This document shows, in pieces, positions 8,629 to 17,590 of a stretch of DNA of 64,000 nucleotides. The stretch's first letter is position 1. Each line of letters opens with the position of its first letter. The stretch lies in assembly GCA_038106445.1 (NCBI GenBank), contig JAYODU010000010.1:1-64000 (forward strand). Reading direction: 5' to 3'. Made by a program: the position numbers and the translations under genes. The stretch comes from Pseudemcibacter sp038106445 (lineage in GTDB: Bacteria; Pseudomonadota; Alphaproteobacteria; Sphingomonadales; Emcibacteraceae). Below the pieces are notes generated by a model that worked only from the letters and a program-made list of their open reading frames with translations, had not been told where the DNA came from and made no database searches.

Positions 8629-10092
8629 TTATAAAAATTCCACACCAAAGTTGCGTTCTGGATCCATTTCCGGCGGAAGCTTGCTAAGCGGTTTTGCAGC
8701 TTCGGGCCGTTCACGTTTTAAATATTCGCCTGATCCTTTTTCGACTTTTAACTCGCCATCCTCAATCACGATACGTCCGCGGCTGATCACGGTTGTTGGC
8801 CAGCCATTGGCGACCATTCCTTCGTATGGTGTATAATCCATATTATCATGGATTGTTTCTGCGGTGATTTCTACCTGCTTTTCAGTATCCCATATGGCAA
8901 GATCAGCATCTGATCCAACTGCAATCGTTCCCTTTCTTGGATATAGGCCATATGTTTTCGCCGCATTGGTCGCCGTAACTTCGACAAAGCGGTGGATATC
9001 CATACGGCCAGTCTGAACCCCTTCTGAAAAAAGTAGCGGCATCCTAATTTCAAGCCCGGGGACACCATTTGCAATTTTATCAAATGTCGGGGTTGGCCCT
9101 GCAGCTAACTTTCCACTTCCATCATAACGGTACGGTGCATGATCCGATGAAAAGACAGTGAAAGATCCATCAACCAGTCCGTCCCATATCGCTTCCTGTG
9201 AGCTCTTATCCCGCGGTGGCGGGCTGCAGCAAAACATAGAGCCATCCATGCCGTCCTTATCCAGATCATCAATGGTCAGAAACAAATATTGCGGACAGGT
9301 TTCACCATATATTTTTAGACCGCGTTCCTGCGCCCGGCGAATTTCATTGAGGGCAGCTTCCGAAGAAACGTGGACAACCAGCATCGGTGTATCCAGAAGT
9401 TCAGCCAGTGAAATGGCACGGTGGGTGGCTTCCTTTTCGGCAATACGGGCATGGGCAATCGCATGATATTTTGGCGCGCCCTTACCCTGGTCCAGAAGCT
9501 TTTCGGTGATCCATCTGATTACATCATGGTTTTCCGCATGGATCATTACCATGGCTTGTTCACGTCTTGCAGCGGCAAGCACATTCAGAATTTCATAGTC
9601 GTCAAGTTTAAGATCATCATATGTCATATAGATTTTAAAAGAGGTAATTCCATCCTCTATCATAGCGGGGAGCTCCTGTCCGATGATCGCATCGGAGGCA
9701 TCGGAAATGATCAGATGAAAACCATAATCGATTACCGATTTGGGTTTGGCACATGCCATATAATCATCAACAACTTGCCGCAGACTTTGGCCGCGATGCT
9801 GTGCTGCAAACGGGATAATTGTGGTAGTACCGCCAAAAGCAGCTGAGACAGAACCGCTATAAAAATCATCGGCTGTCATTATGCCGGAAGATGATCTTTG
9901 CTCGATATGGCAATGAGCGTCAATGCCGCCAGGGAGAATTAATTTTCCATCAGCATTGATTTCCGTAGTCCCTTTTTCTGGTATCTCACCAATTGTAACA
10001 ATTTTGCCACACTTTATGCCAATATCTTGTTTTATCTTGTCTTTTTCCGTAACTATGGTACCATTTCTAATGATTAAATCGTAATTCTGCAT
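8629..10092 (-). CDS. hydA: Dihydropyrimidinase / D-hydantoinase
   Basis: A 487-aa cyclic amidohydrolase that opens six- or five-membered cyclic ureides to N-carbamoyl amino acids. Metal ligands are visible: DAHCH (H60, H62), the carbamylated lysine K153 in SFKIYMTYDD, and HAENHD, VVHVSSEAA and FSSDHAPY further on. The C-terminal tail (EYLKRERPEA) is normal for the family. It is the first gene of a five-gene minus-strand operon, divergent from a GntR regulator with an operator between them. No N-carbamoyl-amino-acid amidohydrolase, beta-ureidopropionase or dihydropyrimidine dehydrogenase is in the window, so pyrimidine breakdown is less likely than hydantoin-type substrates. Confidence 0.92.
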   Translation of the reverse strand: MQNYDLIIRNGTIVTEKDKIKQDIGIKCGKIVTIGEIPEKGTTEINADGKLILPGGIDAHCHIEQRSSSGIMTADDFYSGSVSAAFGGTTTIIPFAAQHRGQSLRQVVDDYMACAKPKSVIDYGFHLIISDASDAIIGQELPAMIEDGITSFKIYMTYDDLKLDDYEILNVLAAARREQAMVMIHAENHDVIRWITEKLLDQGKGAPKYHAIAHARIAEKEATHRAISLAELLDTPMLVVHVSSEAALNEIRRAQERGLKIYGETCPQYLFLTIDDLDKDGMDGSMFCCSPPPRDKSSQEAIWDGLVDGSFTVFSSDHAPYRYDGSGKLAAGPTPTFDKIANGVPGLEIRMPLLFSEGVQTGRMDIHRFVEVTATNAAKTYGLYPRKGTIAVGSDADLAIWDTEKQVEITAETIHDNMDYTPYEGMVANGWPTTVISRGRIVIEDGELKVEKGSGEYLKRERPEAAKPLSKLPPEMDPERNFGVEFL

Positions 10093-10148
10093 CTTATAAC
10101 CTGTTAAATTTCAATTAAATAAAATGGTTAATTCAATAAATATTTGTC

Positions 10149-10183
10149 TTTGGTATGCATTTGGTATACCATTGGTGTACCAA
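10149..10183. promoter_or_regulatory. Triple operator of the GntR regulator
   Basis: Three copies of a (T)TGGTRTRCMA element sit head to tail: TGGTATGCAT from 10151, the perfect palindrome TGGTATACCA at 10162-10171 and TTGGTGTACCAA at 10172-10183. Their TGG starts (10151, 10162, 10173) are exactly 11 bp apart, one helical turn. TGGTnnnACCA-like palindromes are typical of FadR/FCD GntR operators. The array lies 57 bp upstream of hydA and 31 bp upstream of gntR, so it can control both directions. Confidence 0.72.
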
Positions 10184-10214
10184 TTAATCAAGAGAGCATT
10201 TCAGGGACCTTTTA

Positions 10215-10913
10215 ATGCTAGCACCACATGATCAGAATCAAGGACATGAAAAAGTAAATATAGCGCAACATCAATCACTTGAAGAGACAAGTGACAGTCT
10301 TGCTGAACGTGTTTATCACCAGCTAAGTGAAATGATTATGAATGGTGATTTTAATTATGGTGACCCGTTACAGGAAAGACGAATTGCGGAAATGATGGAT
10401 GTGTCCCGTACCCCGGTCAGGGAAGCTATCGGCCGACTTGAAGCAGACGGGTTCGTGGAACGCAAAGCAGGACGTGTTATCGTGCGTGAAGTGCCGTTGC
10501 AGGAATTTCTGGAAATACTTCATGTTAGAAAATTAATTGAATGTGATGCTGCAAGGGAAGCAGCAAAAAATGTTGATGCGAAAGATTTACAAAGGGTCAG
10601 GACAGCAATTGAAAAACTTCTTGAAAACCGTGTTACCAGTGCCAAGGAACTTCGTGCCGTGGATGATATGTTCCATAATCTGATTGCCGAGGCATCAAAA
10701 AATAAATTGATTGTTGAACTGGTCACAGACCTCAGACGGCGAACAGCAATGTTTGATCACGACCGCATGCCGACACGGTTCCTTCCGGGAAATCGCGAAC
10801 ATCTGGATATTATTGATGCGCTGGAAAAACGGGATGGCACGCTCGCGTCGGCCCGCATGACCCGCCATATTAACAATGTGCATAAAAGTATTTTTGAAAA
10901 ATGGAATCTTTAA
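10215..10913 (+). CDS. GntR-family regulator, FCD (FadR) subfamily
   Basis: A 232-aa repressor-type regulator. The N-terminal winged helix spans about residues 25-95 (LAERVYHQLSEMI, then ERRIAEMMDVSRTPVREAIGRLEADGFVE, the GntR recognition region). A helical FCD effector domain spans about 100-225, with the expected metal-ligand type residues (D and H in DDMFHNLIAEAS, H in NREHLDIIDAL and RHI near the end). It probably binds the triple operator at 10149-10183 and controls itself and the divergent hydantoinase operon in response to a pathway carboxylate. The racemase gene follows after 3 bp. Confidence 0.9.
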   Translation: MLAPHDQNQGHEKVNIAQHQSLEETSDSLAERVYHQLSEMIMNGDFNYGDPLQERRIAEMMDVSRTPVREAIGRLEADGFVERKAGRVIVREVPLQEFLEILHVRKLIECDAAREAAKNVDAKDLQRVRTAIEKLLENRVTSAKELRAVDDMFHNLIAEASKNKLIVELVTDLRRRTAMFDHDRMPTRFLPGNREHLDIIDALEKRDGTLASARMTRHINNVHKSIFEKWNL

Positions 10914-10916
10914 ATC

Positions 10917-11576
10917 ATGAATGACAAAGACATGCCGGACATTCTTGTCATTAATGCCAATTCATCCTGTTCTGTGACAGATAATATGAAAGTGGAATTG
11001 GCTGGGCCCACAAAAATATTTAAGCTGAAAATTGAATATACGGAAATCAGCGATGCACCAGCTGCGATTGAAACTACAGAAGATGTCATTCTAGCTCATA
11101 AACTCACAACAGAATTTGTTAAAAAAGTAAAAGCCAGAAGTTATATCATTGCCTGTTTTTGTGATCCTGGCGTTAAGGAACTTCGTGCTCTTGGCTATAA
11201 AAATGTTTACGGGATTGCTGAAAGTGCAATGCATATGGCGGCAAATTCTGGTGGCAAATTTGGCATTCTTTCCATTTCTAAAACATCCGTGATCCGTCAT
11301 AAAGATCAAATTAGGGATGTGGGGCTTACAGAAATGCTGGCGGCTGATCTTCCGCTTGATATGGGTGTACTTGAACTTGAACATATGAGCGCAAGGCCTA
11401 AAATAGTGGAAACGGCAAACAAGCTTATAAAGGATTATGATGCCACATCGATCATTTTGGGTTGTGCTGGTATGGGAGTGCATAGAAAATGGTTGCAGGA
11501 TTTATTAGGCATACCAGTGATTGATCCCTGTTGGGCGGGTGTGGCAATGGCTGCGGCTGCAATGGGCATGGCATAG
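10917..11576 (+). CDS. Aspartate/glutamate/hydantoin racemase family protein
   Basis: A 219-aa member of the Asp/Glu/hydantoin racemase superfamily, which inverts a stereocentre with two cysteines acting as acid and base. Candidate cysteines are C80/C82 in ACFCDPG and C183 in LGCAGMG, at the expected places in the two pseudo-symmetric halves. INANSS at the N-terminus is typical of hydantoin racemases. It starts 3 bp after gntR, so it is translated from the same message. With the divergent hydantoinase it suggests processing of both enantiomers of a 5-substituted hydantoin or N-carbamoyl amino acid. Maleate isomerase-type activity is a less likely alternative. Confidence 0.87.
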   Translation: MNDKDMPDILVINANSSCSVTDNMKVELAGPTKIFKLKIEYTEISDAPAAIETTEDVILAHKLTTEFVKKVKARSYIIACFCDPGVKELRALGYKNVYGIAESAMHMAANSGGKFGILSISKTSVIRHKDQIRDVGLTEMLAADLPLDMGVLELEHMSARPKIVETANKLIKDYDATSIILGCAGMGVHRKWLQDLLGIPVIDPCWAGVAMAAAAMGMA

Positions 11577-11625
11577 TTACTTCAAACGATTTAAAAATTA
11601 AAATTCAAAAAAACAGGAGCAGTAA

Positions 11626-12405
11626 ATGGATCTGGGAATTAAAGGACGCAAGGCAATTATATGTGCATCGTCAAAAGGGTTAGGCAAGGCCTGTGCGATG
11701 ACGCTTGCTGGAGATGGTGTTCATGTGTTTATCAATGGTCGCAACGCGGAAAAACTTGAAGAAACAGCGAAAGAAATTCGCGAAAAAACGGGAGCTGAAG
11801 TTACAGCGGTAGCATGTGATGTGACCACCCCGGAAGGACGTGAGAAAATTCTTGCCGTGTGCCCGGACCCGGATATTCTGATCAACAATGCCGGCGGACC
11901 GCCAACGGGAAATTTTCGTGACTGGGACCGCGATACATGGATCAAGGCACTTGATTCAAACATGCTTACCCAAATTGAACTGATCAAGGCCGTCGTTGAC
12001 GGAATGATCGACCGAAAGTTTGGCCGTATAGTCAACATCACATCGGGCGCTGTTAAAGCGCCGATAAATGTTCTTGGTCTATCAAATGGTGCTCGTGCTG
12101 GCCTTACGGGATTTGTGGCGGGTGTTTCGCGTACGACCGTCAAGGATAATGTCACCATTAATAACCTGTTACCCGGACCTTTTGAAACAGACCGTATCGC
12201 AGAAGTAATTGCTGGTGAAGCAAAGGCAAAAGGTATTGGCGAAGACGAAGCCCGCGCAGGACGGATGGCTGCGAACCCGTCAGGTCGCTTTGGAAGACCG
12301 GAAGAATTTGGGGCAGCATGTGGCTGGCTTTGTTCAGCAAACGCAGGGTTTATAACAGGACAAAACATTCTACTTGATGGTGGTGCCTTCCCTGGCGTTA
12401 TATAA
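11626..12405 (+). CDS. Atypical SDR-family protein (BKR-like, no YxxxK)
   Basis: A 259-aa Rossmann-fold short-chain dehydrogenase/reductase relative. The cofactor region (CASSKGLGKACA), NNAG (residues 87-90) and the serine (S140 in NITSGAVK) are present. The active-site Tyr-xxx-Lys is replaced by S153-N-G-A-R157 in LGLSNGARAGLTGF. This substitution is shared by a known SDR subgroup annotated as beta-ketoacyl-ACP-reductase-like, so it is not random decay. The C-terminal ITGQNILLDGGAFPGVI is typical. It follows the racemase by 49 bp with a good Shine-Dalgarno (AGGAGC), so it may be the third gene of the GntR transcript. Reaction unknown. Confidence 0.85.
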   Translation: MDLGIKGRKAIICASSKGLGKACAMTLAGDGVHVFINGRNAEKLEETAKEIREKTGAEVTAVACDVTTPEGREKILAVCPDPDILINNAGGPPTGNFRDWDRDTWIKALDSNMLTQIELIKAVVDGMIDRKFGRIVNITSGAVKAPINVLGLSNGARAGLTGFVAGVSRTTVKDNVTINNLLPGPFETDRIAEVIAGEAKAKGIGEDEARAGRMAANPSGRFGRPEEFGAACGWLCSANAGFITGQNILLDGGAFPGVI

Positions 12406-12435
12406 AACCCATGTAAATGATTAGGAAGAATTACC

Positions 12436-13983
12436 GTGAAAAATATTGTCAAAATCTTATGCATTTTTGCGTCGTTCTTACTTCTTGCATGTTCTGAACA
12501 GCGGGAAAGCCCAAGTGCAGCACAAAAGCCTAATATCATACTGTTTTATGTGGATGATCTGGGATATGGTGATATTGGCATTAATGGTGCCACGGCGGTT
12601 CAAACCCCGAATATTGATAAGCTTGCCGCTGAAGGCATAAATTTTTCCGATGCCCATAGTACGGCCGCGACCTGTACACCATCACGATATGCCTTGCTTA
12701 CCGGTGAGCATGGTTTTCGGATCGAAAGCGATATTTTGGAAGGGGATGCCCCGGCACTTATCAAACCGGGCCGCCCAACGCTTCCATCTATGCTTAAAAA
12801 GGCGGGGTATAAAACTGCCGTTGTCGGTAAATGGCATTTAGGGCTTGGTGACGGAAACGTTGACTGGAATAAACCAATTAAACCAGGGCCGCTTGAAATT
12901 GGTTTTGATTATAGTTTTCTAATTCCTGTAACGGGAGATCGGGTGCCGACAGTATATGTTGAAAATCATCGGGTGGTTGGACTTGACCCCAATGACCCGA
13001 TAACGGTCAGCTATGAAGGCAAAGTAGGTGATCGTCCACTGGGCAGTGAACGGCCCGATCTTGTGCGTTATGCGGCTGACCCCCAGCATAACGATACGAT
13101 AGTTAATGGTGTTGCAAGAATAGGATCAATTGCGGGCGGTGAAAATGCTTTATGGGTGGACGAAGAAACCCCCGGTATTTTAAATAATAAAGCGATGAAT
13201 TTTATTCATGACAGCAAAGACGGTCCCTTTTTCCTGTTTTACTCCTTTCATGATATTCATGTTCCCAGGCTGCCTCATGATGATTTTGCCGGTTTAAGCG
13301 GGATGGGACCAAGGGGTGATACCATCGCGCAGGTTGACGCTGTTGTCGGGTATATTTTGAATGAGCTTGATCAGCTTGGCCTTTCTGAAAATACGCTGGT
13401 CCTTTTTACCAGTGATAATGGCCCTGTGCTTGATGATGGATATGCTGACGGGGCTGTTGAAAAATTAGGAAGCCATCATCCTGGTGGAATTTACAGCGGT
13501 GGAAAATACAGCGCCTATGAAGCGGGCACGCGGGTTCCAACCATAATCAGATGGCCGGGCCACATAAATAGTGACAGCAGTAATGCGCTTATATCGCAGA
13601 TCGATCTTTATGCCTCACTCGCGGCGTTGCTCGGTATTGATCTTGATGAGAATGAGGCGATCGATAGTCTTGATCAAAGGGAAGCCTATTTTGGTCGGGA
13701 TAAAGTTGGGCGAAAATTTATGATCGAAGAATCCGTCATCGGTATTTCATTACGTATGGGCCAGTGGAAATATATTGAACCGATGCGAGAAGAAAAAATA
13801 ACAAGAGCAGCATGGGTTGCTGATGATAAAGATATTGAAGGCGGGTTTATGCAGGAACCACAACTCTATAATCTTGAAGCGGATCCTTCAGAACAAAATA
13901 ATCTTGCTACGGATCATCCGGATATCCTTTCTCAAATGAGTGAGAAATTAAACCAGCTACGCCAAAAAGGCTTTCGGCAGTAA
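12436..13983 (+). CDS. Lipoprotein sulfatase (type I, Cys-type)
   Basis: A 515-aa arylsulfatase-family (S1) hydrolase. The N-terminus is a lipoprotein signal with lipobox LLAC (C19), so the protein is exported and membrane anchored. Metal-binding YVDDLGYGD, the formylglycine signature C80-TPSR followed by LLTGEHG, VGKWHLG and LFTSDNGP are all present. Activity requires a formylglycine-generating enzyme encoded elsewhere. Full length for the family. It follows the SDR gene by 30 bp and precedes a small membrane protein and cysDNC. Substrate (sulfated carbohydrate or aryl ester) cannot be told from sequence. Confidence 0.92.
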   Translation: MKNIVKILCIFASFLLLACSEQRESPSAAQKPNIILFYVDDLGYGDIGINGATAVQTPNIDKLAAEGINFSDAHSTAATCTPSRYALLTGEHGFRIESDILEGDAPALIKPGRPTLPSMLKKAGYKTAVVGKWHLGLGDGNVDWNKPIKPGPLEIGFDYSFLIPVTGDRVPTVYVENHRVVGLDPNDPITVSYEGKVGDRPLGSERPDLVRYAADPQHNDTIVNGVARIGSIAGGENALWVDEETPGILNNKAMNFIHDSKDGPFFLFYSFHDIHVPRLPHDDFAGLSGMGPRGDTIAQVDAVVGYILNELDQLGLSENTLVLFTSDNGPVLDDGYADGAVEKLGSHHPGGIYSGGKYSAYEAGTRVPTIIRWPGHINSDSSNALISQIDLYASLAALLGIDLDENEAIDSLDQREAYFGRDKVGRKFMIEESVIGISLRMGQWKYIEPMREEKITRAAWVADDKDIEGGFMQEPQLYNLEADPSEQNNLATDHPDILSQMSEKLNQLRQKGFRQ

Positions 13984-14047
13984 GCGTAAATTTTACATGA
14001 TCTTCCAATGTTGCTATTATTTCCATGACTAATAGAGGGAGGACGGC

Positions 14048-14218
14048 ATGACTGACGCAACACGGGAACAATATCTTAAACTTGCACTTAAACTATTTGG
14101 TTTTATTTTTCTTCTGGTTTATCCGCTTGGGATGGTTTGGCCTGCGGGCTGGGTCTGGCATGGCGGTGGCGGTGAATATTATTTACAAATGATTTACGAA
14201 TTCTGCAAAGAGCTTTAG
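14048..14218 (+). CDS. Small membrane protein (56 aa), DUF6632-like
   Basis: A 56-codon ORF with a strong ribosome site (GAGGGAGGA, 4 bp before the ATG). The product has a polar start (MTDATREQYLKLALK), one hydrophobic segment (LFGFIFLLVYPLGMVW) and WPAGWVWHGGGGEYYLQM. The YLKLAL..YPLGMVWP..W pattern resembles the first part of DUF6632-type small membrane proteins, which usually continue with further membrane helices; here it ends early with EFCKEL. It may be a truncated member or a natural short form. It ends 10 bp before cysD. Confidence 0.6.
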   Translation: MTDATREQYLKLALKLFGFIFLLVYPLGMVWPAGWVWHGGGGEYYLQMIYEFCKEL

Positions 14219-14228
14219 GTGCGCATAA

Positions 14229-15134
14229 ATGAAAACTAAACTCACACATCTTCAACACCTTGAATATGAATCGATACATATCATCCGCGAAGTGGCTGCG
14301 ACATGCCCAAACCCTGTGATGCTTTATTCCATTGGTAAAGACAGCAGTGTGATGATGCATTTGGCGATGAAGGCGTTTTATCCATCAAAACTACCCTTTC
14401 CGGTCATGCATGTGGATACGACGTGGAAATTTCGCGAAATGATCGAGTTCCGCGACCGTTTTTCAAAAGAAAACAATCTTGATCTGATCGTTCATATCAA
14501 TCAGGAGGGTGTTGATCAGGGCATTGGACCTTTCAGCCATGGTTCGGCGGTTCATACGGATATTATGAAAACGCAAGGTTTAAAACAGGCTTTGGATAAA
14601 TATGGTTTTGATGCCGCCTTTGGTGGCGCGCGTCGTGACGAGGAAAAATCCCGTGCCAAGGAAAGAATTTTTTCTTTCCGGTTAGATCATCATCGGTGGG
14701 ACCCGAAGAACCAGCGTCCGGAACTTTGGAATATATATAACAGCCGCATTCATAAAGGCGAAAGTATCCGTGTTTTTCCGCTTTCCAACTGGACCGAGCT
14801 TGATATCTGGCAATATATCCATCTGGAAAATATCCCTATTGTTCCCCTTTATTTTGCCAAGGAACGCCCCGTTGTTGAACGTGATGGCATGTTGGTGATG
14901 GTTGATGATGGCAGAATGCCGCTTAAGGACGGTGAAGTGCCATCAATGAAAAAAGTCCGGTTCAGAACACTGGGGTGTTATCCCCTTACCGGTGCCGTTC
15001 AGTCAGAGGCAAGTACCCTGACGGACATTATTCAGGAAATGCTGCTTACTAAAACATCGGAGCGTGAAGGCCGCGCGATTGACAAGGACAGTAACGCATC
15101 GATGGAGCAAAAAAAACAGGAGGGCTATTTCTGA
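14229..15134 (+). CDS. cysD: Sulfate adenylyltransferase subunit CysD
   Basis: A 301-aa ATP sulfurylase small subunit of the PP-loop family, making adenosine 5'-phosphosulfate from ATP and sulfate with the CysN GTPase. The PP-loop SIGKDSSVMMHLAMKAF, the GGARRDEEKSRAKERIFS motif and WTELDIWQYI are all present. Length is normal. Its stop overlaps the cysNC start (TGATG), implying translational coupling. A Shine-Dalgarno-like AGGTG lies before the ATG. Confidence 0.96.
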   Translation: MKTKLTHLQHLEYESIHIIREVAATCPNPVMLYSIGKDSSVMMHLAMKAFYPSKLPFPVMHVDTTWKFREMIEFRDRFSKENNLDLIVHINQEGVDQGIGPFSHGSAVHTDIMKTQGLKQALDKYGFDAAFGGARRDEEKSRAKERIFSFRLDHHRWDPKNQRPELWNIYNSRIHKGESIRVFPLSNWTELDIWQYIHLENIPIVPLYFAKERPVVERDGMLVMVDDGRMPLKDGEVPSMKKVRFRTLGCYPLTGAVQSEASTLTDIIQEMLLTKTSEREGRAIDKDSNASMEQKKQEGYF

Positions 15135-17047
15135 TGATGGATAAGTCCTATGAAATTATGCAATCTGATAAAATTGCTTCTGACATTGAAGGGTATTTGA
15201 AAGATCAAGAGCATAAAAGCTTTCTCCGCTTTATAACATGCGGAAGTGTTGATGACGGTAAATCGACACTGATTGGGCGGCTTTTATACGATTCAAAACT
15301 GATCTTTGAAGATCAGCTTGAAAGCCTTGAAAGAGACAGCAAAAAAATGGGAACGCAAGGAGGCGACATTGATTTTGCGCTTCTTGTGGATGGTTTGGCG
15401 GCAGAACGTGAACAGGGTATTACTATTGATGTAGCTTACCGCTTTTTTACGACGGATAAGAGGAAATTCATAGTTGCCGATACGCCCGGGCATGAGCAGT
15501 ATACTAGAAACATGGCGACTGGTGCGTCGACAGCGGACTTAGCGGTCATCCTTATTGATGCCAGAAAGGGCATTCTTACCCAAACAAGAAGGCATAGTTT
15601 TATCACAAGTCTTTTGGGTGTTAAGCATGTTGTTGTTGCTGTTAACAAAATGGACCTCGCCGGGTATAGCAAAGAAACATTTGAAACCATAGAGCGTGAT
15701 TACAGGATGTTTGCGGATGATCTGGGTTTTAGTTCCATTCAAGCAATTCCTGTTTCAGCATTAAAAGGTGATAATATTACCGAAAGTGGTAATAATATGG
15801 GTTGGTATAAAGGCCCGACATTACTGGAATATCTCGAAGAAATAGATATTTCTAAAAATGAAGAGAACGCCCCTTTTAGAATGTCGGTACAGTGGGTCAA
15901 CAGGCCTGACCTGGATTTCAGGGGTTTTTCAGGCACTATTATTTCCGGTGAAATAAAGCCGGGTGATGAAATTGTTGCCCTTCCCGGTGCGCAAACAAGC
16001 AGGATAAAATCCATTGTCACGTATGATGGGGAGCTTGAAACAGCATGTAAGGATCAGGCCGTGACCCTGACCCTTGAGGACGAGATTGATATATCGCGCG
16101 GGGATTTGGTATCTGATAAAAATAACAGACCTGAAGTTACTGATCAATTTCAGGCGCATGTTATCTGGATGCATGATGAACCCATGCTGCCCGGACGTCC
16201 ATATCTGATCAAACTGACCAATAGAACCATTTCCGGGGAAATTACGGAGTTAAAGTACAAGATTGATGTAAATTCATTTGATCGCGAAGCGGGCAAGACA
16301 TTAAAACTTAATGAAGTCGGTGTTTGTAACATAAGCCTGGATGACAGGGTTGTTTATGAAGCCTATAAGAATGTGCCTGCGTTGGGTTCATTTATTGTGA
16401 TTGACAAATTGACCAACGCAACACTGGCGGCGGGAATGATTGATTTTGGATTACGTCGGGCAACAAATGTACACTGGCAGGCTGTTGATGTAGATAAATT
16501 AACCAGAGCTCAGCAAAAAAGGCAAAAACCACTTGTGCTCTGGTTCACAGGGCTTAGTGCATCAGGCAAATCCACAATTGCTAATCTGGTGGAAAAAAAG
16601 CTATTGGCCATTGGGAAACACACCTATCTTCTTGACGGTGATAATGTACGTCACGGTCTTAACAGGGATCTTGGTTTTGTTGATGCTGACAGGGTGGAAA
16701 ACATTCGCCGTGTGGGTGAAGTAGCCAAACTGATGGTTGATGCGGGTCTTATCGTGCTTACGGCGTTTATTTCTCCGTTTCGTTCGGAGAGAATAATGGT
16801 CCGCGATATGCTTGAAGAACAAGAATTTATGGAAGTTTTTGTCGATACACCGCTGGAAATCTGTGAGCGGCGCGATCCAAAGGGTCTTTATAAAAAGGCA
16901 AGAAGCGGAGAGATTAAGAATTTTACCGGCTTTGACAGTCCATATGAAGCACCGGAAAATGCGGAAATTCATCTTCGGACAGCCAATATTTCAGCAGAGG
17001 AAGCGGCAGATCAGGTGATAAAAGCGATTGAAGAAAACTATCTTTAA
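15134..17047 (+). CDS. cysNC: Bifunctional sulfate adenylyltransferase GTPase / APS kinase (CysN-CysC)
   Basis: A 637-aa fusion. Residues about 25-450 form an EF-Tu-like GTPase: P-loop GSVDDGKST near residue 37, DTPGHEQYTRN, NKMD, then beta-barrel domains. Residues about 455-637 are adenylylsulfate kinase with P-loop GLSASGKST near residue 473, DGDNVRHGLN, and the FISPFRSER and VFVDTPLEICERRDPKGLYKKAR motifs. With CysD it makes APS and then PAPS. No PAPS reductase or sulfite reductase genes are nearby; the next genes are nucleotide-sugar genes. A second in-frame ATG follows the first at once. It ends exactly where the convergent rfbC ends. Confidence 0.96.
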   Translation: MMDKSYEIMQSDKIASDIEGYLKDQEHKSFLRFITCGSVDDGKSTLIGRLLYDSKLIFEDQLESLERDSKKMGTQGGDIDFALLVDGLAAEREQGITIDVAYRFFTTDKRKFIVADTPGHEQYTRNMATGASTADLAVILIDARKGILTQTRRHSFITSLLGVKHVVVAVNKMDLAGYSKETFETIERDYRMFADDLGFSSIQAIPVSALKGDNITESGNNMGWYKGPTLLEYLEEIDISKNEENAPFRMSVQWVNRPDLDFRGFSGTIISGEIKPGDEIVALPGAQTSRIKSIVTYDGELETACKDQAVTLTLEDEIDISRGDLVSDKNNRPEVTDQFQAHVIWMHDEPMLPGRPYLIKLTNRTISGEITELKYKIDVNSFDREAGKTLKLNEVGVCNISLDDRVVYEAYKNVPALGSFIVIDKLTNATLAAGMIDFGLRRATNVHWQAVDVDKLTRAQQKRQKPLVLWFTGLSASGKSTIANLVEKKLLAIGKHTYLLDGDNVRHGLNRDLGFVDADRVENIRRVGEVAKLMVDAGLIVLTAFISPFRSERIMVRDMLEEQEFMEVFVDTPLEICERRDPKGLYKKARSGEIKNFTGFDSPYEAPENAEIHLRTANISAEEAADQVIKAIEENYL

Positions 17048-17590
17048 TCAATCAGGCTCCGAAAGTGAATGGAGAGTGCTTCCCAACCTGTCTTTTTCGG
17101 AAAGTGTCGGTTCATCAATGGGCCAGCTGATATTCAGGTCGGGGTCATTCCAGATAATGCAGCCTTCATCTTTTGGATCGTAATAATCGGTACATTTATA
17201 TTCAAGGTCGGCGCTTTTTGAAAGGGTGACAAAGCCATGGGCAAGTCCGGGTGCAATCCATAATTGCTTCTTATTTTCTTCAGATAATCTGACTGCTGTC
17301 CATTTTCCAAAAGTGGGCGAATTTTTCCTGATATCAACGGCGACATCAAAAACTTCACCGCGAACGACCCTCACCAGTTTTCCTTGTGATTTTGTTTTTT
17401 GAAAATGAAGACCCCTCAGGACCCCCTTTGAAGACCGGGAATGATTATCCTGAACAAATTTGAAGTTAATACCCGCCTGCTCGCGATAACGTTCTGCCTG
17501 AAAGGTTTCCATAAAAAACCCCCGATGATCGCCGTAGACTTCCGGCTCAATGATCAAGACATCCTCAATTTCGGTTTTTATAACCTTCAT
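17048..17590 (-). CDS. rfbC: dTDP-4-dehydrorhamnose 3,5-epimerase
   Basis: A 180-aa cupin epimerase that inverts C3 and C5 of dTDP-4-keto-6-deoxyglucose. Family motifs are present: DHRGFFMETF, FVQDNHSRSSKGVLRGLHFQ (with the catalytic histidine in RGLHFQ), VFDVAVDIRKNSPTFGKW and APGLAHGFV. Normal length. Third gene of the minus-strand rfbB-rfbA-rfbC operon; its ATG overlaps the rfbA stop as TAATG. The dTDP-4-dehydrorhamnose reductase (rfbD) expected to complete dTDP-L-rhamnose synthesis is not in this window. Confidence 0.95.
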   Translation of the reverse strand: MKVIKTEIEDVLIIEPEVYGDHRGFFMETFQAERYREQAGINFKFVQDNHSRSSKGVLRGLHFQKTKSQGKLVRVVRGEVFDVAVDIRKNSPTFGKWTAVRLSEENKKQLWIAPGLAHGFVTLSKSADLEYKCTDYYDPKDEGCIIWNDPDLNISWPIDEPTLSEKDRLGSTLHSLSEPD

